Below, piece after piece: positions 1 through 5,672 of a stretch of DNA of 37,338 bases. The DNA is from a virus. The translations under genes and the position numbers were made by a program. The notes under the pieces were generated by a model, which was given only the letters and a program-made list of their open reading frames with translations, was not told the DNA's origin and did no database searches. The DNA is taken from IMG/VR virus record IMGVR_UViG_3300020477_000069, positions 1 through 37,338 of that record; one strand, 5' to 3'. How positions within the stretch are numbered: the stretch's first letter is position 1; each line of letters begins with the position of its first letter.

Positions 1-28
1 GTGTGAGGGTTTGCTGCTGCTGATACTA

Positions 29-57
29 AAGATAGTAATTCTATCAGTAGCTGTCAA
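29..57 (-). promoter_or_regulatory. σ70-type promoter, minus strand, reading off the left edge
   Basis: Read on the minus strand, a perfect -35 TTGACA (52-57) is followed by a 17-bp spacer and a -10 TATCTT (29-34). It lies just downstream of the 54-362 gene and overlaps that gene's stop codon, so it should drive a gene beyond the left edge of the window. The spacer holds the inverted repeat GATAG/CTATC (31-35 and 41-45). The same arrangement occurs at 1213-1241. The sequence on its left (1-10) resembles the leader found before other genes of this block. Confidence 0.7.
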
Positions 58-362
58 GGGCCTTCGGGCAAAATTCTCAATTGCCCAGCGAGATACCAGC
101 TGCCGCCCTGACTCGCAGGGCGTTTGAGGGTTTGCACATCCTGCAATTCTACCCTCCTCCAGACCCTCCCCCGTTTTGAAAGGTGAGGCGCCACCGGCTC
201 AGAGCAGGCGTGCCACCCCGGCCGATGGGCAAATCCTTTAGTCGGGTGGTCCTCGGCAGGATACCAGGTTCCTGTCTCGAGGCGCATTTTTCTATTGATG
301 AATAATGGGCCCACTGACCCGTCCTTTTTGGCGCTAAATAATTTCCAGGCTATCGTAGTCAT
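54..362 (-). CDS. Small conserved phage protein with RPGWHA motif, function unknown
   Basis: This 102-aa protein starts at ATG 362, with AAGGAT about 5 bases upstream, and follows the 398-835 gene by 35 bp in the same direction. They are probably co-transcribed, since no promoter is visible between them. It carries RPGWHA (residues 47-52), APHL (58-61), RVW (66-68) and RPASQGG (81-87). I recognise this 'RPG[WF]HA ... AP ... RVW.EVE' pattern from small phage proteins and from segments of large polyvalent phage proteins. No biochemical role is known to me. It is basic and tryptophan-rich, with no membrane segment. Its stop codon overlaps the -35 element of the next minus-strand promoter, so the block is very compact. 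The gene call is strong and the function is open. Confidence 0.75.
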   Translation of the reverse strand: MTTIAWKLFSAKKDGSVGPLFINRKMRLETGTWYPAEDHPTKGFAHRPGWHACSEPVAPHLSKRGRVWRRVELQDVQTLKRPASQGGSWYLAGQLRILPEGP

Positions 363-397
363 TTCAATCCTTTGGTGTGAGGGTTGTGGAGTGCTCT

Positions 398-835
398 TTA
401 TCCTGCAGCCCGAAATGGGTCCCAGCCCAGCCGAGTCAGCTGTGTGATCAACGAATCGGGCGCATTCAGCAAGCCCTCCCCATTGACCCCCGGGTTGCGG
501 GGATCCTCGTTGTATCCGTATGGAAATAGATAATCATGGAGGTCCAGGTCGGCCCTGCTCTCATCATCACCTCGTTCGAGGTATTGTTCATAAGCCTGGT
601 CCGGGTCCTGTTCCTCCTCCTCGCACTGCGCGAGGTAGGCTTCCAACTCCCATTTTTCGAGCTGGTCTTTGGTGCCGACCAGGGTCTCGTCCCCCGTGAG
701 GGGATCGATGTGTACGTGGGGCTGCTCCGATTTCGTGAAGTGGAACCGAAAGCAAGGCTTGACGCTGGCCAGCTCCCACTTGTCTGTCGATGTTGAGAAC
801 TGGCGTTCGATGAATATGTCAATCATTTTTTTCAT
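398..835 (-). CDS. Hypothetical acidic phage protein
   Basis: The open frame extends upstream to 901, but ATG 835 is chosen because GGAGATC sits 6 bases before it. The same GGAGATCAAAATG start context is used by the genes starting at 1166 and 1776. The product has 145 aa. Residues 1-60 look β-rich with aromatics. Residues 70-100 are very acidic (a run of Glu at 72-75, many Asp). The C-terminus (102-145) is rich in Pro, Gly and Asn. No enzyme motif, signal peptide or membrane segment is visible. Its ribosome binding site abuts the stop of the upstream gene (846), which suggests translational coupling within one transcript from the promoter at 1213-1241. I do not recognise the family. Position in a block of small, individually controlled genes suggests an early or accessory host-interaction role, but this is inference only. 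Confidence 0.75.
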   Translation of the reverse strand: MKKMIDIFIERQFSTSTDKWELASVKPCFRFHFTKSEQPHVHIDPLTGDETLVGTKDQLEKWELEAYLAQCEEEEQDPDQAYEQYLERGDDESRADLDLHDYLFPYGYNEDPRNPGVNGEGLLNAPDSLITQLTRLGWDPFRAAG

Positions 836-845
836 TTTGATCTCC

Positions 846-1166
846 CTATTTGTCGAAACTAAAGTGACCCACATAGATCCCGGTTGTAAGATCCTGACCA
901 TCGGGAATGAATTGATCAGCGAGAGCTCTAAACTTCTCGCAAAAAAACGTGACTCTTGGTGCTATCATATCTACCCTGGCGACTGCGCTTACAAACGGGC
1001 TATCCGTTTGATCTATTATTTCGTGGTAGACCGTCTGCCAGTGATACCCATCCCAAATTTGATGCTTGTAAATCCCGAAATCGTAAAAATCTTTATGACT
1101 GGACAGCGCATGTATTTGCTCTATTAGCTCATGAGCAAATATATCGCGTTCAATTGTAGTTTTCAT
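846..1166 (-). CDS. Hypothetical small phage protein
   Basis: A 106-aa protein starts at ATG 1166. The frame is open to 1241, but the internal ATG has the GGAGATC ribosome binding site and sits downstream of a near-consensus promoter whose -35 lies at 1236-1241. The longer form would begin within the promoter itself. The sequence is mixed α/β with several aromatic residues and the motif YHEIIDQTDSPF near the middle. There is no transmembrane or signal segment and no recognisable catalytic motif. It is the first gene after the promoter at 1213-1241 and is followed 10 bp later by the 398-835 gene. Function unknown. Confidence 0.75.
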   Translation of the reverse strand: MKTTIERDIFAHELIEQIHALSSHKDFYDFGIYKHQIWDGYHWQTVYHEIIDQTDSPFVSAVARVDMIAPRVTFFCEKFRALADQFIPDGQDLTTGIYVGHFSFDK

Positions 1167-1191
1167 TTTGATCTCCTGGTTTGAGGTGTTA
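1164..1191 (-). promoter_or_regulatory. Repeated 5' leader with ribosome binding site (copy A)
   Basis: The 28 bases 1164-1191 are identical to 1774-1801. On the minus strand they read TAACACCTCAAACCAGGAGA followed by TCAAAATG, the last three bases being the start codon. Identity stops just beyond this block, while the coding sequences are unrelated. A shared, swappable translation-initiation leader is therefore likely. A shortened variant (GGAGATCAAAATG) precedes the gene starting at 835. Confidence 0.75.
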
Positions 1192-1212
1192 GGTTTGCTG
1201 CTGCTGATACTA

Positions 1213-1241
1213 AATATAGTAATTCTATAAGTATCTATCAA
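1213..1241 (-). promoter_or_regulatory. σ70-type promoter with palindromic spacer, minus strand
   Basis: On the minus strand, -35 TTGATA (1236-1241), a 17-bp spacer and -10 TATATT (1213-1218) are seen. The expected start is near 1206, about 40 bp before ATG 1166. The spacer contains TATAG/CTATA (1215-1219 and 1225-1229), and GATACT/AGTATC (1206-1211 and 1230-1235) flanks it. The inner palindrome differs from that at 31-45 by a paired change (T:A to G:C), which suggests that the dyad is maintained as an operator. Confidence 0.7.
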
Positions 1242-1245
1242 GGGC

Positions 1246-1776
1246 TTACTGACCTAAAAACGTATTATGGGGGGTGTCAGGATGGAATCTATCTATCCGA
1301 GGAGCCCGGATCAGCTTTAAATCTTTTTCCCGATCTAACATCGGTACAATAAGAACACTCCCCTGCTCGTCTCGACCCCAAACAGCCTCATAGCCCTGGC
1401 CCCTAGCAGCCAGCCCTTGGAGCCCTTGCACAGCCCAGGACAATTCGGCGTAATCCATGTAGACTCCGTATTTTGCACCGCCATCATCCTGGGGCGGGAT
1501 ATCCTCGCTCCCATCAAGGATTTTTTCAGCATCTTCCACGCTGACGCCGAGGAGATCTGCAATCTCAACGACCTGCGGGAGATGATACAGATCCTCGACA
1601 TCTATGATGTCTCGCTCATCTATCTCGAGAGCGTATACGTAGATATCTGCATCGGCCTTTGCCGTCATTGTATACGGCAGCGTTGAGAAGCATAGACATT
1701 CCCCCAGGGCTCCGTTCGTGTGAATTGACTCGATCTTCTCGGGGGAGGTGTGATAGACTGTCATCGTATTTCCCAT
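1246..1776 (-). CDS. AcrIF11-like ADP-ribosyltransferase-fold protein (candidate anti-CRISPR)
   Basis: A 176-aa protein from ATG 1776; the GGAGATC site and the shared leader rule out the longer frame to 1866. The N-terminus VYHTSPEKI (7-15), then TNGALGE (20-26), and the C-terminal block AELSWAVQGLQGLAARGQGY (110-129) ending in DEQG (136-139) follow the layout I recall for AcrIF11. That protein begins with FHGS, then GVFGGLF, and ends with a helix plus DEHG; its Asp115 is catalytic and it ADP-ribosylates Cas8f of type I-F Cascade. Here H9 and D136 would be the matching residues. The protein is longer than AcrIF11 (about 132 aa), with an acidic middle insertion (50-100). It has its own promoter (1838-1866). 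Whether it blocks CRISPR or modifies another host protein cannot be told; related ART proteins are widespread in phages and plasmids. Confidence 0.6.
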   Translation of the reverse strand: MGNTMTVYHTSPEKIESIHTNGALGECLCFSTLPYTMTAKADADIYVYALEIDERDIIDVEDLYHLPQVVEIADLLGVSVEDAEKILDGSEDIPPQDDGGAKYGVYMDYAELSWAVQGLQGLAARGQGYEAVWGRDEQGSVLIVPMLDREKDLKLIRAPRIDRFHPDTPHNTFLGQ

Positions 1777-1801
1777 TTTGATCTCCTGGTTTGAGGTGTT
1801 A
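1774..1801 (-). promoter_or_regulatory. Repeated 5' leader with ribosome binding site (copy B)
   Basis: Identical over 28 bases to 1164-1191 and placed at the start of the AcrIF11-like gene. It supplies GGAG six bases before ATG 1776. This repeat is what decides the start codon in preference to the upstream ATG at 1866. Confidence 0.75.
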
Positions 1802-1837
1802 TATTTTTTGTGCTGGACTACGGTGGAACTATTACTA

Positions 1838-1866
1838 AAAGTATCTAATCTGTGAGTAGCTGTCAA
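1838..1866 (-). promoter_or_regulatory. σ70-type promoter of the AcrIF11-like gene, minus strand
   Basis: On the minus strand, -35 TTGACA (1861-1866), a 17-bp spacer and -10 TACTTT (1838-1843) are seen. GAGTAGCTGTCAA (1854-1866) is nearly shared with the promoter at 29-57, but the inner palindrome seen in the other two promoters is not conserved here. This gene may therefore be regulated differently. The plus-strand gene begins 47 bp away, so this is a divergent control region. Confidence 0.7.
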
Positions 1867-1912
1867 CAGTTTTTTGATACAATTTTAAAATTATTTCCTG
1901 GGGGACACGTAA

Positions 1913-2545
1913 ATGTCTGGAGATGAAGAGCTTAGTAAGCTAAAAAAAAATGGAACCCTGCCTAAAAGTGGGGCAAACCCTATGCGCTGCGGTGCAAAAA
2001 CTCGGTCAGATGGGACCTGCAAATCTCCTGCGATGAAAAACGGTAGATGCCGACTCCACGGAGGGAAAACACCGGCACCTGGACCTACCCATCCCAACTA
2101 CAAACACGGCCTTTACTCTGGGGTTATGACGGCCGAGGAGGAGGATGCATTTGATGCATTCGGGGATAGGGGCGAGGTAGATAGAGAGATTGATATGGTG
2201 AGGCTGCTACTGCGTAGGGCTCTGGTAGCGGCACATCAGCTCGAGGAGGTTAGACCAGGGAGAGCTCCCGACCCGGCGCTGGTAACGATGATAGATCGGT
2301 TGACAGGGCGAGTAGGACACCTGGCTAAAATTCGAGCTGAGTTAATCGAGACCCTGGGAGAGCCAGGAGACGAGGTTGAGGTAGGAGAGATGGTCGGCGA
2401 TCGACAGCAGGTAGACCCCGAGCTACGGCTCCCGGTAGATCAGCTGCTAAAAGCCGCATCATGGATAGAGTCTGTGTGTTATGAGTTAGACTATCCTGTG
2501 CCGACTGAACTGATTGCCTGGTGCCGAGGGGAAAAGTTGAAATGA
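1913..2545 (+). CDS. HGG-motif zinc-binding phage protein, candidate small terminase
   Basis: A 210-aa protein from ATG 1913, with GGGGGA about 9 bases upstream. The N-terminal region has C26-G-A-K-T, C36-K-S-P-A-M and GRCRLHGGK (C46, H49). This is the Cys/His pattern of the phage 'HGG' family, usually found just before the large terminase. The rest is mostly helical and acidic (residues 75-175), consistent with an oligomerisation region. Two genes downstream lies TerL, so a small-terminase or DNA-recognition role is reasonable. I cannot show a helix-turn-helix with confidence, and the HGG family is often left as hypothetical. It is the first plus-strand gene after the divergent region. Confidence 0.6.
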   Translation: MSGDEELSKLKKNGTLPKSGANPMRCGAKTRSDGTCKSPAMKNGRCRLHGGKTPAPGPTHPNYKHGLYSGVMTAEEEDAFDAFGDRGEVDREIDMVRLLLRRALVAAHQLEEVRPGRAPDPALVTMIDRLTGRVGHLAKIRAELIETLGEPGDEVEVGEMVGDRQQVDPELRLPVDQLLKAASWIESVCYELDYPVPTELIAWCRGEKLK

Positions 2546-2637
2546 AAACTCGTCCCATATATGGTCCATGTTTTCTCCGACGATGTAGCATGGTTTTATA
2601 ACGCAGTTGTCGTCTTCTTCTTCTATAGGGCCCGATT

Positions 2638-2797
2638 GGCCCTAATTTTTGGCCCTTTATAGGGGGTAAAGTAGGTCTAAGTATCTTTATTGTCAGTGAG
2701 TTATGACTGGCCCTAAATTTTGGCCCTTTATAGGGGGTAAAGTAGATCTAAGTATCTTTATTGTCAGTGAGTTATGACTGGCCCTAAATTTTGGCCC
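2638..2797 (+). repeat. 71-bp tandem repeat, 2.25 copies, in the control region before rusA/terL
   Basis: Units start at 2638, 2709 and 2780 (partial, 18 bp), with a period of exactly 71 bp. Each full unit has GGCCCTAA(A/T)TTTTGGCCC, then CCCTTTATAGGGGGTAAAGTA, then GTATCTTTATTGTCAGTGAG and TTATGACT. The two full copies differ at a few bases only. An extra inverted repeat AGGGCC/GGCCCT (2627-2632 and 2638-2643) abuts the first unit. TTGTCA in each unit, with TAAATT 18 bp downstream in the second, is a weak promoter candidate. No gene is seen in 2546-2964. Possible roles are an operator or phage-promoter array, a packaging site, or an origin iteron. Confidence 0.85.
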
Positions 2798-2832
2798 GAG
2801 GGTGGAATTAGCAGGTGGGAATCCTGCCCACA

Positions 2833-2883
2833 ACGAAGTGCCAAAAGTGACAAAAGGGGCTTCTGTCACTTTTGGCACTTCGT
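2833..2883. repeat. Perfect 20-bp inverted repeat with 11-bp loop
   Basis: Arm 2833-2852 (ACGAAGTGCCAAAAGTGACA) is the exact reverse complement of 2864-2883, with loop 2853-2863. A perfect 20-bp stem is unusually long. Neither side is followed by a T-run, so an intrinsic terminator is unlikely. Two small competing hairpins (GCAGG/CCTGC and GTGGG/CCCAC) lie at 2811-2831. It sits between the tandem repeats and the rusA-like gene. It could be an RNase III site, a protein-binding dyad, or a replication or packaging signal. Confidence 0.85.
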
Positions 2884-2964
2884 ATCTTTAGGAATACTTG
2901 AAATCAACCTATGCACGCACGTCATTATTTGCCATCAATCGAGGTGGGTGGTAGGTTTTTTTAC

Positions 2965-3342
2965 ATGCGCGAGGATTTGATAAACTACACAATTCGGGGG
3001 GAGCTGCCTGGCCTGAACGAGGTAATCTCGAAGGCAAAGCGGCACTGGTCGAAGTATCATCGGCTCAAGTCGAGCTCTACCCTGCTGTGTTCAACTTCGG
3101 CCAAGGGGTTGCCTCCGTTAGCTGGGCCCCTGCGGGTTGAGATCGATTGGTTTTGTTCATCTCGGAGGCGGGATCCTGACAATATCAGCTCGGCTAAGAA
3201 GTTTGTTCTTGATGGTCTGATTGATGCCGGGGTATTGACCGATGATGGTTGGAGTCAAATCACAGAATTCTGTGATCGGTTCCACGTCTCGAAGCACGAC
3301 CCGAGGGTTGAGGTGCATCTGCAGGGGGTGCTCGATGTTTGA
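2965..3342 (+). CDS. rusA: RusA-family Holliday junction resolvase
   Basis: The chosen start, ATG 2965, gives 125 aa with GGTGGTAGG upstream. An earlier ATG at 2911 would add 18 residues with no good ribosome binding site, and RusA proteins normally begin close to the YTIRGELPGLNE strand seen at residues 8-19. The catalytic block is clear: RRRDPDN (67-73, Asp70 and Asp72), a lysine pair (78-79), DGL (83-85) and TDD (92-94). It matches the three essential aspartates and the lysine of E. coli RusA. Such enzymes cut four-way DNA junctions as dimers. In phages they resolve branched DNA before packaging, which fits the position directly before TerL. The stop codon overlaps the TerL start (ATGTTTGA), so the two are translationally coupled. 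Confidence 0.88.
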   Translation: MREDLINYTIRGELPGLNEVISKAKRHWSKYHRLKSSSTLLCSTSAKGLPPLAGPLRVEIDWFCSSRRRDPDNISSAKKFVLDGLIDAGVLTDDGWSQITEFCDRFHVSKHDPRVEVHLQGVLDV

Positions 3343-4987
3343 TCGTTTGGCAGACGATCTGCATGGTCGCATGTTTCACTCCCCGCAGTGGGCTGAGTCG
3401 CATCTCTGGATCAAGACTAAGTCCGCTCGGGTTGAGCCATTGCGCTATAATTCTATACAGTGGCGGCTTGAGGAGATACTGCGCGAAGAGCGTCAGGCAG
3501 GTCGGCCGATTCGATTACTCGGCTACAAGGCCAGGCAGGAGGGATTTTCGACCTGGACCGAGAGCGTTATTTACGACTGGATTCACAACGTCCCACAAAC
3601 TGAGGCAGCTATCGTTGCCGATTCACCGGACTCCACGAATAATCTGTATGATATGTTTCGTCGATTCCACGATCACAATCCTAATCCTCGGGAGACAGAG
3701 CACCAGCATCAGAAAGGTCTGAAGTTTCCCGAGCCGCATGGATCCCGGGTGGTGGTCTCAACGGCTAAGCGAAAATATGTTGGCACAGGTCGGACCACGC
3801 AGCTGGCACATCTGTCTGAGATATCAAAATGGGATGACCCTGAGACTACTATGCTGTCTATCATGCAGGGCGTACCAGATCTCCCGGGCACCCTGGTCGT
3901 TGTAGAGTCTACCGCCAATGGTGCTGGGGATTATTTCAATAGCTTTTGGGAGGCGGCTGAGCGGGGAGAGAATGAGTGGCGGCCGGTCTTTTTTAGCTGG
4001 TTTGATCTGCCCGAATATCAGCGGGATCCGACTCTTGAGGATATGGACGGTATTGGTAGCGCTGATCGTTACAATCTCTACCCGGGCGAGGAGACAGATC
4101 TGCTCAAGAGGCATCAGGTCACCGAGGCACAGCTGGCCTGGAGGCGCTGGTGCATCCGCAACAAGTGCCGGGGCAATATTCTGATGTTTCACCAGGAATA
4201 TCCAAGCACCCCGGAAGAAGGGTTTGTTGCATCAGGCAATCCGCGCTTCGCGGTGCCGGTGTTACAGCGATGGCGGACAGAGGTAACGGATCCTCGATTT
4301 GTGGGGGATATTATCGAGTCTGAGGGTAAGCCTGAGCTGGTAGAGTATGAGGGGCAATACGTATATCTCTGGGCGTTTCCGCAGCCGGGGCATCGATATG
4401 CAATTGGTGCTGACTGCAAGGGATCCAGTCCCCTGGGCGATTATAATGCGGCCGTGATCCTGGACAAGGATGTATACCCGCATCCGGTTGTTGGATTGAT
4501 CTATGGGGTGGGAGATGCTGACTCGTTTGCATCTAAGCTTTGTCTAATTGCTAAGTTTTACAACCAGGCGGTGCTGGCGATTGAGAAAAATGGCGTTGGC
4601 GAGGCGGTATTGCAGCCAGCGCTGCGGTTGTATAGTAATCACTATCATCGGCCGGTCAAGAGGGGGGAGCTTGTAGTTCCTGGTGAGGATCCGGGCTGGT
4701 GGACTGGGGCCGGGACTCGGGGCGTTTTGATCGAGGACCTGGCTGCTGCTGTTCGGGATGAGGCTTTGCAGATTTCTGCTGATTTGGTATTAAGGGAAAT
4801 GTTGGCGTTTCATACGGTTCCCGGTCCCCGGGGGGCCGAGGCAAAGCTGGGAAGTCATGACGATTTTGTTTTTGCGTTGGGCATAGCATTGCAGGCGCTC
4901 AATTATTCGGCATTCGATCAGTTGCGTGCGGGGCATTCGGGAGATGCAGTAGTAGTAACGGGACATATGTCGGAGATTTTTCAATGA
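3335..4987 (+). CDS. terL: Terminase large subunit (TerL), packaging ATPase-nuclease
   Basis: A 550-aa protein from ATG 3335, which overlaps the rusA stop; the frame stays open upstream to 3242 but only as a shadow of rusA. ATPase part: deviant Walker A GYKARQEGFST (63-73), Walker B region LAHLSEIS with Glu162, and coupling motif VVVESTANG (188-196). RNase H-like nuclease: YAIGAD (Asp360), LAIEKNG (Glu417) and SHDDF (Asp509/Asp510), giving the full set of metal ligands. It should drive DNA into the prohead through the portal at 6961-9219 and cut concatemers. The C-terminus overlaps the next gene by 4 bp (ATGA). Length and motif order are normal for the family. Confidence 0.95.
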   Translation: MFDRLADDLHGRMFHSPQWAESHLWIKTKSARVEPLRYNSIQWRLEEILREERQAGRPIRLLGYKARQEGFSTWTESVIYDWIHNVPQTEAAIVADSPDSTNNLYDMFRRFHDHNPNPRETEHQHQKGLKFPEPHGSRVVVSTAKRKYVGTGRTTQLAHLSEISKWDDPETTMLSIMQGVPDLPGTLVVVESTANGAGDYFNSFWEAAERGENEWRPVFFSWFDLPEYQRDPTLEDMDGIGSADRYNLYPGEETDLLKRHQVTEAQLAWRRWCIRNKCRGNILMFHQEYPSTPEEGFVASGNPRFAVPVLQRWRTEVTDPRFVGDIIESEGKPELVEYEGQYVYLWAFPQPGHRYAIGADCKGSSPLGDYNAAVILDKDVYPHPVVGLIYGVGDADSFASKLCLIAKFYNQAVLAIEKNGVGEAVLQPALRLYSNHYHRPVKRGELVVPGEDPGWWTGAGTRGVLIEDLAAAVRDEALQISADLVLREMLAFHTVPGPRGAEAKLGSHDDFVFALGIALQALNYSAFDQLRAGHSGDAVVVTGHMSEIFQ

Positions 4988-5337
4988 AGTTTTCAGATGA
5001 GGATCTATCAAAAGCTATCAATGATTTGACGCGACCGCCGCCGGCAAAGGGGGCAGGATCTCAGGATCCTACTCCGCCGACAGGGGCGGAGGGTGATGGA
5101 GATCGAGATATGAAATTGATGGCCCTGGCGGTGTTTAACCAGGGTCTTGAAGTGGTGCTAAATCAGACACCGCCAGAGGCTACCCTGCAGGCCAGTTTTA
5201 CCTTGCGGTTGAGGGATTGGTTGCAGTGGGCGTTAGGTGTAATTGTTCAACGCTGGATAGATGCGGGTTTGTCAACGCCCGAGCTGAAACATAGACGGAG
5301 TATCCTGCAAGCAGAATGGGCTAAGCGGTGTTTATAG
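4984..5337 (+). CDS. Hypothetical protein of the terminase operon
   Basis: A 117-aa protein starting in the ATGA overlap with terL. Residues 17-40 are low-complexity (Pro, Gly, Ala, Asp), probably disordered. Residues 43-117 look helical, with tryptophans in RLRDWLQWALGVIVQRW. No catalytic or metal motif and no signal peptide are seen. The hydrophobic stretch is amphipathic rather than clearly membrane-spanning. Small helical proteins coupled to TerL may be packaging accessory factors, but nothing here proves it. Family not recognised. Confidence 0.7.
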   Translation: MKFSDEDLSKAINDLTRPPPAKGAGSQDPTPPTGAEGDGDRDMKLMALAVFNQGLEVVLNQTPPEATLQASFTLRLRDWLQWALGVIVQRWIDAGLSTPELKHRRSILQAEWAKRCL

Positions 5338-5672
5338 ATCCTCGCCGGGAGGTGTTTAATCAATTAATGGCAGACGCTCAAGTCGAATTAGTTGCTAATG
5401 CTGAGAGTATCAGAGATAAGGCGTGGGAATGGGCCACAGCACTCCGCCGTAAGGAGGAAAGTATTACTCCTACTGAGGCCATGTATTGCCCCCAGACACG
5501 TGCTAAGGCTGACAAGGTATCAGGGGGGGCCTTTGCGCCGATTGCCTTTAAGCTGGCCGTAGGGGAGGCCACAGCACTATTGAGGGGTGAGGATCCCAGC
5601 ACGATCACAAAACAGAGAATGGGCCTGCAAAAAGTGCACTATAATCCTGGTGGAGAATTTGATGGTTATTGA
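5328..5672 (+). CDS. Hypothetical protein of the terminase operon
   Basis: A 114-aa reading, taken from GTG 5328, overlaps the previous stop by 10 bp. Other starts are possible: GTG 5352, or ATG 5367 with GGGAGG about 16 bases before it, so the first 8-13 residues are uncertain. The product looks helical and contains WEWATALRRKEESITPTEAM and a C-terminal Gly/Asn/Pro tail. No known motif is visible. Its stop is overlapped by the TTG start of the next gene. Tight coupling with TerL and the following gene is the only functional clue. Confidence 0.6.
   Translation: MFIDPRREVFNQLMADAQVELVANAESIRDKAWEWATALRRKEESITPTEAMYCPQTRAKADKVSGGAFAPIAFKLAVGEATALLRGEDPSTITKQRMGLQKVHYNPGGEFDGY

Noticed and set aside
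669-1127. A 152-aa plus-strand open frame across the minus-strand genes
   Set aside because: No ribosome binding site, spans two gene boundaries of the opposite strand, and its composition is shadow-like.
2833-2883. Intrinsic terminator
   Set aside because: The stem is long but neither strand has a T-run after it.
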